From Cryobacterium cryoconiti (lineage in GTDB: Bacteria > Actinomycetota > Actinomycetes > Actinomycetales > Microbacteriaceae): DNA of 64,000 nucleotides. The notes beneath the pieces are model-generated. The model saw only the letters and a list, made by a program, of their open reading frames with translations, ran no database searches and was not told where the DNA came from. Both the position numbers and the translations under genes were made by a program. Of the stretch, positions 52,291 through 61,069 are shown in pieces. How positions within the stretch are numbered: the stretch's first letter is position 1; each line of letters begins with the position of its first letter. Location: assembly GCF_004403065.1 (NCBI RefSeq), contig NZ_SOHA01000005.1, positions 1-64,000 on the forward strand, written 5' to 3'.

Positions 52291-53067
52291 ATGAAAGACC
52301 ACACCTCGCAGTCCGAGATCAACGACGAGATGCGCGCCATCGAAGCGGAGGCGCGCGCCCGCGTCGACGACGGTGGAGCACCCGAACTGCACCCGCGGCG
52401 CAACTACCCGCCGTACCGCAGCTCGATCCTGCGCCACCCGACCCACGAACTCGTGCGCGTCGACCCGGAGGAAGTCGAACTGTTCTCGCCGGCGTTCGGC
52501 CACACCGACGTGAACGTGCTGGAGAGCGACCTCACGATCCAGCACCGCGGCGAACCCCTCGGCGAGCGCATGACGGTTTCGGGCCGGGTGCTCGACGGCG
52601 AAGGCCGCCCGGTGCGTCGGCAGCTGATCGAAATCTGGCAGGCGAACGCGGGCGGACGCTACGTGCACAAGCGCGACCAGCATCCGGCGCCGCTCGACCC
52701 CAACTTCACCGGTGTCGGCCGCGTGATCACAGGCGAGAACGGCGAGTACTCGTTCACCACGATCAAGCCGGGACCGTACCCCTGGCGCAACCACCTGAAC
52801 GCCTGGCGGCCCGCGCACATCCACTTCTCGCTGTTCGGCACCGCGTTCACCCAGCGCCTGATCACCCAGATGTACTTCCCGGGGGACCCCCTGTTCGCGC
52901 TGGACCCGATCTACCAGTCGATCACCGACCCGGCCGCCCGCGCCCGTCTGGTGGGCACCTACGACCACGACCTGAGCGTTCCCGAATGGTCGCTCGGCTA
53001 CAACTGGGACATCGTGCTCACCGGCCCCAAAGCCACCTGGATGGAGAGCGAGGAAGCCCATGACTGA
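52291..53067 (+). CDS. pcaH: Protocatechuate 3,4-dioxygenase beta subunit
   Basis: 258 aa from ATG 52291, with GAGAGGA 6 nt upstream (the ATG two codons earlier is too close to the SD). Intradiol dioxygenase with non-heme Fe(III). The expected ligands are present: Tyr in GGRYVHKRDQ, Tyr in GPYPWRNHLNAW, and two His in RPAHIHFSLFG. It cleaves protocatechuate to 3-carboxymuconate together with PcaG. It overlaps pcaG by 8 nt. Confidence 0.96.
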   Translation: MKDHTSQSEINDEMRAIEAEARARVDDGGAPELHPRRNYPPYRSSILRHPTHELVRVDPEEVELFSPAFGHTDVNVLESDLTIQHRGEPLGERMTVSGRVLDGEGRPVRRQLIEIWQANAGGRYVHKRDQHPAPLDPNFTGVGRVITGENGEYSFTTIKPGPYPWRNHLNAWRPAHIHFSLFGTAFTQRLITQMYFPGDPLFALDPIYQSITDPAARARLVGTYDHDLSVPEWSLGYNWDIVLTGPKATWMESEEAHD

Positions 53068-53641
53068 GCCGAAGCCCACGGAGTTCATTCAGACCCCGTC
53101 GCAGACCGTGGGTCCGTTCTACGGTTTCGCGCTGCCCTACGAGCGGGGCCCCGAGCTCGTGCCGGGCCGGCACCCGCACGCGATCCGCCTGCACGGCACC
53201 GTGACGGATGGCGCGGGCGACCCGGTACCGGATGCGATCCTCGAGCTGTGGCAGGCCGACGAGACCGGCGCCATCAGCCGGGAACAGGGAGCCCTCGACC
53301 GCGACGGCTTCACCTTCACCGGATTCGGACGTGCGGCGGTGGACCAGGCCGGCCACTTCACCTTCACCACCGTGAAGCCCGGCTCCGTCGGCGGGGGTGC
53401 CCCGTACATCGTCGTCACCGTCTTCGCCCGGGGACTGATCCACCACCTGTTCACCCGCGCCTACTTCCCCGAAGACGCCGAGGCGCACCGTCGCGACGCG
53501 GTGCTGGGCGCCGTGCCCCCCGCCCGCCGGGCCACCCTGGTCTGCGTGGCCGACGGCCACCCGGGCGGAACACCGTCCTACCGGTTCGACGTGAGGCTGC
53601 AGGGCGCCGACGAGACCGTGTTCCTGGACTTCGATGCCTGA
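53060..53641 (+). CDS. pcaG: Protocatechuate 3,4-dioxygenase alpha subunit
   Basis: 193 aa. TPSQTVGPFYGFALPYERG is the hallmark N-terminus, then VPDAILELWQADETG, FTFTTVKPGSVGG and TVFARGLIHHLFTRAYFPED. The alpha subunit lacks iron ligands but shapes the active site with PcaH. It overlaps pcaH and pcaB by 8 nt each. Confidence 0.95.
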   Translation: MTEPKPTEFIQTPSQTVGPFYGFALPYERGPELVPGRHPHAIRLHGTVTDGAGDPVPDAILELWQADETGAISREQGALDRDGFTFTGFGRAAVDQAGHFTFTTVKPGSVGGGAPYIVVTVFARGLIHHLFTRAYFPEDAEAHRRDAVLGAVPPARRATLVCVADGHPGGTPSYRFDVRLQGADETVFLDFDA

Positions 53642-55079
53642 GCGAGCCGGCGAGGGGGCCGGGTCCTACGACGTCGGCCTGCTGCACCCGCTCGGCTTCG
53701 GCAGCCGCGCCGACGAGCTGACCGGCGACGCAGCCTGGCTGCAGGCGATGGTCGACGTCGAGCTGGCCCTGACCCGCGGGCTGGTCGCCGCCGGGCTGGC
53801 CCCGGACTGGATGACCACGGTCTGCGACGAGCTGTCGGATGCCGGACGACTCGACCTGGCCCGGATCGCAGTCGAGGGGCAGGGTGGCGGCAACCCCGTG
53901 ATCCCGCTGGTGACGCACCTGGCGGCGGCCGCCGAGAGCCGCCGGCCCGGGGCATCCGACCACCTGCACGTGGGCGCGACGAGCCAGGACATCCTCGACA
54001 CCGCCGCCATGCTCGTCGCACACCGGGTGGCCGGCGAGCTCGCGGCCGGGCTGTTCGATCTGGCCGGCAGCCTCTCGGCGCTCGCCGACCGGCACCGCGG
54101 CACGGTGATGGCCGGGCGCACCCTCGGCCAGCAGGCCTCCCCGACCAGCTTCGGCTTCATCGCCGCCGGCTGGCTCGACGCCGTGCTGACGGCCGCCGAG
54201 CAGCTCGATCGGGTGCGGGCGAGCCTGCCCGTGCAATTGGGCGGCGCCGTCGGCAACCGTGCCGTTCTGAGCGATATCGCCCGGTCCCGCCTGCCCGCAG
54301 TGCCGGCCACGCAGACGGTCGATGCGGTCACGACGCACCTGGCCGCCGAGCTCGGACTCCGCGTGCCCGGAATCGGCTGGCACACCAACCGGTTGCCCGT
54401 GACCGGGCTGGCCGCGGCGCTCGCCGCCGTGGCCGGGAGCGTCGGCACCTTCGCCCTCGACGTCACCGTGCTCTCCCGCACCGAGATCGCCGAGGTCGGT
54501 GAGCGGCTGGCGGCCGGCCAGGGCGGATCCTCCGCGATGCCGCACAAGCGCAACCCGGTGACGGCCGTGCTGGTGACGGCGGCCGCCCGGCAGACTCCCG
54601 CGCTCGCCGCCACCCTGTTCGGCAGCCTGCTCGCCGAGGACCAGCGTCCCGGCGGAGCCTGGCACGCCGAGTGGCAGAGCCTGCGACTGCTCGAGCGGCT
54701 GACCCTCGGCGCGGTCGCCGGCGCCGCCTCGCTGGCGGGCCGGCTCGACGTGGACGCGGAACGGATGCTGCGCAACCTCGACCTGACCGACGGCCTGGTG
54801 TACAGCGAACGGGTGACCACCCTGCTCGCCGAGGCCCTCGGCAAGGCCGCGGCGTTCGCCCTGGTGCAGCGCGCGGCGGAGGAGGCCCAGCGCACCCGTC
54901 GCCCGCTGCGGGTGGTGCTGGCCGCCCTGATCACCGCCGGCGGTCACCCCGAGGAGCTCCGGTCGCGGGTGTGGACCGCGTTCGACGACGACCTCAGCCT
55001 CGGGCAGACCGACGCCGGCATCGACCGGGTGCTCGCCCGGTACCGTGGAGCCACAGAGACGAAGGGGACACCGTCATGA
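53634..55079 (+). CDS. pcaB: 3-carboxy-cis,cis-muconate cycloisomerase
   Basis: 481 aa, fumarase/aspartase superfamily. The signature GQGGSSAMPHKRNPV carries the mobile catalytic loop. VGATSQDILDTAAMLVAHR and MAGRTLGQQASPTSFGFIAA form the other conserved regions. It converts 3-carboxymuconate to 4-carboxymuconolactone. Its stop overlaps the next start (ATGA). Confidence 0.95.
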   Translation: MPERAGEGAGSYDVGLLHPLGFGSRADELTGDAAWLQAMVDVELALTRGLVAAGLAPDWMTTVCDELSDAGRLDLARIAVEGQGGGNPVIPLVTHLAAAAESRRPGASDHLHVGATSQDILDTAAMLVAHRVAGELAAGLFDLAGSLSALADRHRGTVMAGRTLGQQASPTSFGFIAAGWLDAVLTAAEQLDRVRASLPVQLGGAVGNRAVLSDIARSRLPAVPATQTVDAVTTHLAAELGLRVPGIGWHTNRLPVTGLAAALAAVAGSVGTFALDVTVLSRTEIAEVGERLAAGQGGSSAMPHKRNPVTAVLVTAAARQTPALAATLFGSLLAEDQRPGGAWHAEWQSLRLLERLTLGAVAGAASLAGRLDVDAERMLRNLDLTDGLVYSERVTTLLAEALGKAAAFALVQRAAEEAQRTRRPLRVVLAALITAGGHPEELRSRVWTAFDDDLSLGQTDAGIDRVLARYRGATETKGTPS

Positions 55080-56257
55080 CCCAGCCCACCATCCGCGGCA
55101 CAGTCGCACCGGCGCCGGCCGCGGGCACGCTGCCGCTGCTCGTGCTCGGCCCGTCGCTCGGCACCACCACCGCGCTCTGGGACGGTGTGGCCGCACGGCT
55201 CTCCGCCTCCTGGAGGGTGCTCTGCTTCGACCTGCCCGGCCACGGCGTCAGCCCCGCCACCCGGGAACCGTTCACCGTTGCGGAGGTCGCCGATGCCGTG
55301 ATCGCCCTCGTCGACTCGGTCGGCGGGGGAGCCTTCCACTACGCCGGGGTGTCGTTCAGCGGTGCCGTCGGACTCGAGCTGGCCCTGCGCCACCCGGAGC
55401 GCCTGCAGAGCCTCGCCGTCATCTGCTCCGCGGCCCGGATCGGCACTGTCGCCGGCTGGGTCGAGCGGGCCGCCCGGATCCGTGGCAGCGGAACGCCCTC
55501 CATCATCGCGGGCAGTGCCGAACGGTGGTTCGCGCCCGGGTTCCTCGACCGCGACCCGGCCGCCGGCTCCGCCGCGCTGGACCAACTCCTCGACGTCGAC
55601 GACGAGTCGTACGCGCTCTGCTGCGAGGCCCTCGCTGAGTTCGACGTGACGGATGCCGCGGCGGGCATCCGTGTTCCCACCCTCTGCGTCGCGGGTGAGT
55701 TCGACCGGTCCACCCCGCCCGCCCAACTGGCCGCCCTGGCCCGCCGCATCCCGGGGGCCCGGCTGGAGACCATCGACGGGGCGGCACATCTGGCCCCGCT
55801 CGAGCGGCCTGCCGAGGCGGCAGCCCTGCTGGAGGCCCACCTGGGCCGTCAGGCGGCGCGCTCCCGCACCGCGGCGGAGACCTACTCCGAGGGAATGGCT
55901 GTGCGCCGCGCGGTTCTCGGTGACGCGCACGTTGACGCTGCGACCGCCGCGATCACCCCGGAGACCGCCGACTTCCAGGACTTCATCACCCGCTACGCGT
56001 GGGGGGAGATCTGGAGCCGGCCCGGCCTGGACCGGCGCACCCGCAGCTTCCTCACCCTGGCCTGCCTGGTGAGCGGCGGGCACGAGAACGAACTGGGCAT
56101 GCACGTGCGCGCGGCCCTGACCAACGGGCTGACCCGCAGGGAGATCAGCGAGGCCATCCTGCACACCGCGATCTACGCAGGGGTGCCGGCGGCGAATTCC
56201 GCGCTCACCGTGGTGCGCGATACCTTCACGACCATCGACGCGCAGCGCTCGAACTGA
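55076..56257 (+). CDS. pcaL: Fused 3-oxoadipate enol-lactonase / 4-carboxymuconolactone decarboxylase
   Basis: 393 aa. Residues ~1-255 are an alpha/beta hydrolase (PcaD): VLCFDLPGHGVSPAT, nucleophile Ser95 in YAGVSFSGAVGLEL, Asp in VAGEFDRSTP, His in IDGAAHLAPLERP. Residues ~270-393 are the PcaC decarboxylase: GMAVRRAVLGDAHVDAAT, TRYAWGEIWSRPGLDRRTRS, ELGMHVRAALTNGLTRREIS. The fusion (pcaL) is usual in actinobacteria and performs two consecutive steps to 3-oxoadipate. Confidence 0.95.
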   Translation: MTQPTIRGTVAPAPAAGTLPLLVLGPSLGTTTALWDGVAARLSASWRVLCFDLPGHGVSPATREPFTVAEVADAVIALVDSVGGGAFHYAGVSFSGAVGLELALRHPERLQSLAVICSAARIGTVAGWVERAARIRGSGTPSIIAGSAERWFAPGFLDRDPAAGSAALDQLLDVDDESYALCCEALAEFDVTDAAAGIRVPTLCVAGEFDRSTPPAQLAALARRIPGARLETIDGAAHLAPLERPAEAAALLEAHLGRQAARSRTAAETYSEGMAVRRAVLGDAHVDAATAAITPETADFQDFITRYAWGEIWSRPGLDRRTRSFLTLACLVSGGHENELGMHVRAALTNGLTRREISEAILHTAIYAGVPAANSALTVVRDTFTTIDAQRSN

Positions 56258-56276
56258 CGGACCAAAGGACTGTTCC

Positions 56277-57077
56277 ATGGATAAGACGTTCACTTCTGCC
56301 GCGGCCGCCGTCGCCGACATCCCGGATGGCGCCTCCCTCGCCGTCGGCGGGTTCGGCCTGGTCGGCGTGCCGATCGTGCTGATCCGCGCTCTCCTCGCGC
56401 AGGGCACCACCGACCTCCGGGTGGTCTCCAACAACTGCGGCGTCGACGGCTGGGGCCTCGGCGAACTGCTGCGGGAGGGGCGGATCAGCCGGGTGATCGC
56501 CTCCTACATCGGCGAGAACAGGGACTTCGCCCGCCGCTACCTCGGCGGCGAGCTCGAGGTCGAACTGACCCCGCAGGGCACCCTCGCCGAGCGGCTCCGG
56601 GCCGGCGGCAGCGGCATCCCCGCCTTCTTCACCGCCAGCGGCGTCGGCACCATGGTCGCCGAGGGCGGACTGCCCTGGCGCTACGGGCCCGACGGCCAGG
56701 TGACGGTGTCGTCGCCGCCCAAGGAGACGCGCACCTTCGCCTCGCTCCGCGGCGGGGAGAAGGAGTATGTGCTCGAGGAGGCGATCGTCACCGACTACGC
56801 CCTTGTGCGCGCCGCGAAGGGCGACCGGCACGGCAACCTCGTGTTCGAGAAATCCGCCCGCAACTTCAACCCGGTCGCCGGCATGGCCGGACGCCTCACC
56901 ATCGCCGAGGTCGACGAACTGGTCGAGCCGGGGGAGCTCGACCCGGATGCCATCCACCTCGCCGGCATCTACGTGCACCGCATCGTCGAGCTCTCCGGCG
57001 CCCTGGCCGCCGACCTGCCGATCGAGAAGACCACCACCCGGCCGCGGCCCGCCGCATCCGTCGCAAAGGACCGCTGA
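56277..57077 (+). CDS. pcaI: 3-oxoadipate CoA-transferase subunit A
   Basis: 266 aa. The N-terminal CoA-transferase glycine-rich motif [40 protein letters not shown] and [20 protein letters not shown] match subunit A of succinyl-CoA:3-oxoacid transferases. With PcaJ it moves CoA from succinyl-CoA to 3-oxoadipate. It begins 19 nt after pcaL and ends 2 nt before pcaJ. Homology alone cannot separate it from ScoA; the operon decides. Confidence 0.93.
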   Translation: MDKTFTSAAAAVADIPDGASLAVGGFGLVGVPIVLIRALLAQGTTDLRVVSNNCGVDGWGLGELLREGRISRVIASYIGENRDFARRYLGGELEVELTPQGTLAERLRAGGSGIPAFFTASGVGTMVAEGGLPWRYGPDGQVTVSSPPKETRTFASLRGGEKEYVLEEAIVTDYALVRAAKGDRHGNLVFEKSARNFNPVAGMAGRLTIAEVDELVEPGELDPDAIHLAGIYVHRIVELSGALAADLPIEKTTTRPRPAASVAKDR

Positions 57078-57079
57078 TC

Positions 57080-57775
57080 ATGCCGTTGACCCGCAATGAG
57101 ATGGCCGCGCGCGCCGCGCAGGAACTCACCCCCGACAGCTACGTCAACCTCGGGATCGGGCTGCCCACGCTGATCCCCAACTTCCTGCCGGAGGGGGTGC
57201 ACGTCATCCTGCACTCCGAGAACGGGGTGCTCGGTGTGGGCCCGTACCCGTGGGAGGGCGAGGAGGACCCGAAGCTGATCAACGCCGGCAAGGAGACCAT
57301 CACGGTCAACCCCGGGGCCAGCTACTTCGACTCGGCGCAGAGTTTCGGCATGATCCGCGGCGGCCTGATCGACGTGGCCGTGCTCGGCGCGATGCAGGTC
57401 TCCCGGTCCGGCGACATCGCCAACTGGGCCGTGCCCGGCAAGATGATCAAGGGCATGGGCGGCGCCATGGACCTCGTGCACGGCGCCGACACCGTCATCG
57501 TCGTGATGGAGCACACCGCGAAGAACGGCGACTTCAAGATCGTGAACGAGTGCTCTCTGCCACTGACCGGCAAACGCGTCGTCACCCGCATCATCACCGA
57601 TCTGGCCGTGATCGACGTGACGCCGGAGGGACTCGTGCTGCGGGAGATCGCGCCCGGCCTCACCGTGGCCGAGGTGCAGGCGGCCACCGAGGTGCCGTTG
57701 CTCGTGCCGAAGACGCCCACGCTCATCCACACGCGTCTCACTGCGTCCGAACCCGAACCCGGGCCCGCGTCATGA
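57080..57775 (+). CDS. pcaJ: 3-oxoadipate CoA-transferase subunit B
   Basis: 231 aa. [20 protein letters not shown] leads to the catalytic Glu47 in [15 protein letters not shown], which forms the glutamyl-CoA intermediate. [20 protein letters not shown] and [17 protein letters not shown] follow. It partners with PcaI. The stop overlaps pcaF by 4 nt. Confidence 0.94.
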   Translation: MPLTRNEMAARAAQELTPDSYVNLGIGLPTLIPNFLPEGVHVILHSENGVLGVGPYPWEGEEDPKLINAGKETITVNPGASYFDSAQSFGMIRGGLIDVAVLGAMQVSRSGDIANWAVPGKMIKGMGGAMDLVHGADTVIVVMEHTAKNGDFKIVNECSLPLTGKRVVTRIITDLAVIDVTPEGLVLREIAPGLTVAEVQAATEVPLLVPKTPTLIHTRLTASEPEPGPAS

Positions 57776-58983
57776 GGGACGTCGTCATCTGCGAACCGCT
57801 GCGCACCCCGATCGGCCGGTTCGGCGGTGTCTTCGCGGCCGTCGCGCCCGCCGACCTCGCCGCGGCGGTGATCGCGGCGCTGCTGGAACGAACCGGAATC
57901 GACGGGGCCGTGGTCGACGACGTGATCCTCGGCCAGGGCTACCCGACCGCGGAGGCGGCCTCCGTGGCACGTGTCGCCGCCCTGAACGCCGGCCTGCCCG
58001 TGACGGTCGGCGGCGTGCAGGTGGACCGGCGCTGCGGCTCGGGGCTGCAGGCCATCCTCGACGCGGCCATGCAGGTGCAGACCGGTGTCAGCGACATGGT
58101 CGTCGCCGGCGGCGTCGAATCGATGAGCCAGGCCCCGTTCTACACCGTCGACTCCCGCTTCGGCGTGGGCGGCGGCGCCGGAATCCTGCTGCGGGACGCT
58201 CTCAGCCGCGGCCGCGAGACCGCGGGCGGTCGCCGCTACCCGGTGCCCGGGGGCATGCTCGAAACCGCCGAGAACCTGCGCCGCGAATACGGCATCGGCC
58301 GCGCCGAGCAGGACGACCTGGCTCTCCGGTCGCAGGCGCGGGCATCCGTCGCCGTGGCCGAGGGCCGGTTCGACGACGAGATCGTGCCGGTGACGGTGCC
58401 GGGCCGGAAGGGACCGGTCGTGGTCTCCGCCGACGAGACCCCGCGGGCCGACAGCAGCCTCGAGGTGCTGGCGGGCCTCCGCCCGATCCTGCGAGAGACG
58501 GATGCCGACGCCACCGTCACCGCCGGAAACGCCAGCGGCCAGAACGACGCCGCGGCCGCGTGCATCGTGACCACCCCGGAACGGGCGGCCGAGCTCGGGC
58601 TGACCCCGCTGGTGCGGCTGGTCACGTGGGCGCGTGCCGGGGTGGAACCGTCCCGAATGGGGATCGGGCCGGTGCCGGCCACGGCCCGGGCGCTGCAGCG
58701 TGCGGGGCTGAGCCTGGCCGACATGGACCTGATCGAACTCAACGAGGCCTTCGCCGCGCAGGTTCTGGCGGTCAGCCGGGAATGGGAATTCGCCGAGGCG
58801 GACTGGGCACGCACCAATGTGAACGGGTCGGGCATCTCGCTCGGGCATCCGGTGGGAGCGACCGGGGCGCGCATCCTCGCCACCGGCGCCCGGCACCTGC
58901 ACCGCACCGGTGGGCGCTACCTGCTCGAGACCATGTGCATCGGCGGCGGTCAGGGACTCGCCGCGATCTTCGAACGGGTGTAG
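57772..58983 (+). CDS. pcaF: 3-oxoadipyl-CoA thiolase
   Basis: 403 aa from ATG 57772. Thiolase residues: nucleophile Cys88 in [14 protein letters not shown], His359 in [15 protein letters not shown], and Cys389 in [20 protein letters not shown] is also present. It cleaves 3-oxoadipyl-CoA to succinyl-CoA and acetyl-CoA, the last step of the pathway. Last gene of the operon; no clear terminator follows. Confidence 0.95.
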   Translation: MRDVVICEPLRTPIGRFGGVFAAVAPADLAAAVIAALLERTGIDGAVVDDVILGQGYPTAEAASVARVAALNAGLPVTVGGVQVDRRCGSGLQAILDAAMQVQTGVSDMVVAGGVESMSQAPFYTVDSRFGVGGGAGILLRDALSRGRETAGGRRYPVPGGMLETAENLRREYGIGRAEQDDLALRSQARASVAVAEGRFDDEIVPVTVPGRKGPVVVSADETPRADSSLEVLAGLRPILRETDADATVTAGNASGQNDAAAACIVTTPERAAELGLTPLVRLVTWARAGVEPSRMGIGPVPATARALQRAGLSLADMDLIELNEAFAAQVLAVSREWEFAEADWARTNVNGSGISLGHPVGATGARILATGARHLHRTGGRYLLETMCIGGGQGLAAIFERV

Positions 58984-59018
58984 CGAGCGGCCGTCGCAAC
59001 CTTTCCCGCATCCGCGCG

Positions 59019-59024
59019 TACTCT
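59019..59024 (+). promoter_or_regulatory. -10 element TACTCT, leaderless moaE start
   Basis: TACTCT ends 6 nt before GTG 59031. Confidence 0.55.
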
Positions 59025-59030
59025 GAACGT

Positions 59031-59498
59031 GTGAATTCTGAAGGAACGACCGACCGACGCGACGCGAACCGTGACTCGAGCACCATCAACCAGGTGACCG
59101 TGGCGCCGCTCGACCTGGCCGCGCACGTCGCGGACGTGTCGACGGGATCCTGCGGGGCCGTCGTGACCTTCATCGGCCAGGTGCGCGACCACGATCCCGA
59201 CGCCGCCGGGCAGGTGACCGGCCTCGATTACAGCGCGCATCCGGATGCCGGCCGCATCCTGTCCGAGATTCTCGCCCGGGTCGCCGCGGAGTACCCGCAG
59301 GTGAACCTGTCGGTCAGCCATCGGATCGGCCACCTCGACGTGGGTGACCTGGCCCTGGTCGCGGCCGCGGCGAGCGCCCACCGCGCCGTCGCCTTCGAGG
59401 CCTGCGAGCGCCTGGTGGAAACCGTCAAGCTCGAGGTGCCGATCTGGAAGAAGCAATACGAGGTCGACGGGTCCACCGCCTGGGTCGGGCTGACCTGA
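59031..59498 (+). CDS. moaE: Molybdopterin synthase catalytic subunit
   Basis: 155 aa from GTG 59031. GAVVTFIGQVRDHDP, LDYSAHPDAGRILSEIL, the VSHRIGHLDVGDLALVAAAA-type region, HRAVAFEACERLVETVK and the catalytic Lys in VPIWKKQYEVDG match MoaE. It inserts dithiolene sulfur into cyclic pyranopterin during molybdenum cofactor synthesis, together with MoaD, which is not in the window. It lies before nitrogen-oxide genes, fitting a need for Moco in nitrate reductase (inference). Confidence 0.93.
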   Translation: MNSEGTTDRRDANRDSSTINQVTVAPLDLAAHVADVSTGSCGAVVTFIGQVRDHDPDAAGQVTGLDYSAHPDAGRILSEILARVAAEYPQVNLSVSHRIGHLDVGDLALVAAAASAHRAVAFEACERLVETVKLEVPIWKKQYEVDGSTAWVGLT

Positions 59499-59514
59499 AC
59501 CGGCGTACGGATTC

Positions 59515-59540
59515 ATAAAACGGACGTGTATCCTTTTTAT
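59515..59540 (+). promoter_or_regulatory. AT-rich inverted repeat upstream of DUF2249 gene
   Basis: ATAAAA (59515-59520)-N14-TTTTAT (59535-59540), unusually AT-rich for this genome, 42 nt upstream of the DUF2249 start. Possible NO- or redox-responsive operator; it does not match an FNR or NsrR consensus well. Confidence 0.35.
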
Positions 59541-59581
59541 TAGCGCACGGCTCGGTCGTGCCCCTGAGGAGGATCCATTCC

Positions 59582-59872
59582 ATGACCGCCGAACCCATCA
59601 CCCTGACCACCGCGCACACGTGCACCTGCAACCATGACGAGGCCGAGACCATCGTGCTCGACGGCCGCACCATCCCGCACGCGGTTCGTCACGCGGCCAT
59701 CTTCGGTGCCCTGGAATCCATCCAGCCCGGCTTCTCGCTCGACCTGATCGCCCCGCACGACCCGCTGCCGCTGCTGGCGCAGTTGGAGAAGGCCCGACCC
59801 GGCGCGTTCACCGTGTCGTACGTGGAGCGTGGCCCGGAGGCCTGGCGCATCCGCTTCACCCGCGCCGCCTAG
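59582..59872 (+). CDS. DUF2249 domain protein
   Basis: 96 aa from ATG 59582, with GAGGAGG 8 nt upstream. It has a Cys pair near the N-terminus (CTCNHDE), then the DUF2249 core: HAVRHAAIFGALESIQPGFS, LIAPHDPLPLLAQLEKARPG, WRIRFTRAA. DUF2249 proteins are TusA-like in fold and cluster with denitrification and NO-handling genes; the biochemical role is not established. It probably heads the transcription unit with the next two genes. Confidence 0.85.
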   Translation: MTAEPITLTTAHTCTCNHDEAETIVLDGRTIPHAVRHAAIFGALESIQPGFSLDLIAPHDPLPLLAQLEKARPGAFTVSYVERGPEAWRIRFTRAA

Positions 59873-59893
59873 CCACCCGAGATCAGACCAACC

Positions 59894-61069
59894 ATGCACG
59901 GCAATGGGCGACTGGCGTTTCTGCTGCTCGGCGGGCTCGCCCTGCTGGCCGGCCTCGATGGGGCGCTGCTCCTGCTGGGTCTCTCGGCGCCGGTTCTCAC
60001 TGCGCGACTCGCGGATGTGCACGGACCCCTGATGGTCTTCGGGTTCGTGGGCACCGTCGTCGTGCTCGAGCGGGCCGTCGCGGTGAGGAAGACCTGGGCC
60101 TACCTCTCACCGGGGCTCCTGGGCCTGGGCGGTCTGGCTATCGTGTCTCCGCTTCCCCTGCTGGTCGGTCAGGTTGCCTTCGTGGCCGGGTCGGCCGTTC
60201 TGCTGGTCATCTACCGGGCGATCTGGCTCCGGCAGCCCTCCACGTCCACCGCCGTGCAGGCGCTCGGCGCCCTGCTCGGCCTCACTGCCACCGTGCTCTG
60301 GCTCGGCGGTGTGCCCGTTCCACGACTGGTGCCCGCGATGACGCTCTACCTCGTGCTCACGATCGCCGGCGAACGCCTCGAACTCGCCCGCATCTCGCCC
60401 TCCGTCGATCACCGGGCCGAAATCCGGATGCTGGTCGCCGGCCTGGTCCTGACCCTCGGCACCGTTCTCGCTCTTCTCTGGCCGGCGCTCGGCTACCCCG
60501 TTCTCGGGCTCGGCCTGCTCGGGCTCGTCGCCTGGCTGTTCCGGCACGATGTGGCGTCCCGTCTCATCCGCAGCACCGGTCTGCCGCGGTACATGGCCGC
60601 GTGCCTGCTGGCCGGCTACGGCTGGTTGCTCTCGGTGGGCGCGAGCTGGGTCATCGTCGGCCCGAGTTTTTCCGGTCCCGGCTACGACGCCGTGCTGCAC
60701 GCCGTCTTCCTGGGGTTCGTGATGTCGATGATCATGGCGCACGCCCCCACGATCCTGCCGGCCGTACTGCGCCGGCCGCTGCCCTACCGGCCCGTGCTCT
60801 ACCTGCCCGTCGTGCTGCTGCACGTCTCCCTGCTGGCGCGCATCCTGCTCGGTGACGCACGCGGCCTGCCGGCCCTGGTGCAGTGGGGCGGCGTGGCCAA
60901 TATCGTCGCCGTGCTGCTGTTCGTTCTGCTGGCCGTGGTCTCGGTACTCCGCGGAACGCCGCGACGCCAGGCCTCGGCCCGCCCGCTCACCCCGCACCGC
61001 CCGCTCACCCCGCACCGCCCGCTCACCCCGCCCCGCCCGCTCACCCTCGAACCGAAAGTCAAACCATGA
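59894..61069 (+). CDS. Polytopic membrane protein, NnrS-like
   Basis: 391 aa with about 11-12 hydrophobic helices. The segment YDAVLHAVFLGFVMSMIMAH then APTILPAVLRRPLPYRPVLY resembles the conserved His-containing core of NnrS-type heme/copper membrane proteins linked to NO stress. HGPLMVFGFVGTVVVLERAV near the N-terminus is also NnrS-like. The C-terminus carries a four-copy RPLTPH repeat. It overlaps the nirK fusion by 4 nt, so the two are tightly coupled. Confidence 0.7.
   Translation: MHGNGRLAFLLLGGLALLAGLDGALLLLGLSAPVLTARLADVHGPLMVFGFVGTVVVLERAVAVRKTWAYLSPGLLGLGGLAIVSPLPLLVGQVAFVAGSAVLLVIYRAIWLRQPSTSTAVQALGALLGLTATVLWLGGVPVPRLVPAMTLYLVLTIAGERLELARISPSVDHRAEIRMLVAGLVLTLGTVLALLWPALGYPVLGLGLLGLVAWLFRHDVASRLIRSTGLPRYMAACLLAGYGWLLSVGASWVIVGPSFSGPGYDAVLHAVFLGFVMSMIMAHAPTILPAVLRRPLPYRPVLYLPVVLLHVSLLARILLGDARGLPALVQWGGVANIVAVLLFVLLAVVSVLRGTPRRQASARPLTPHRPLTPHRPLTPPRPLTLEPKVKP
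60980..61051 (+). repeat. 18-bp tandem repeat, four copies, in-frame
   Basis: Unit cgcccgctcaccccgcac repeats as copies 1-2 exact, copy 3 one change, copy 4 diverged. It encodes RPLTPH-type hexapeptides at the cytosolic or external tail of the membrane protein, right before the nirK start. Likely copy-number variable. Confidence 0.85.
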
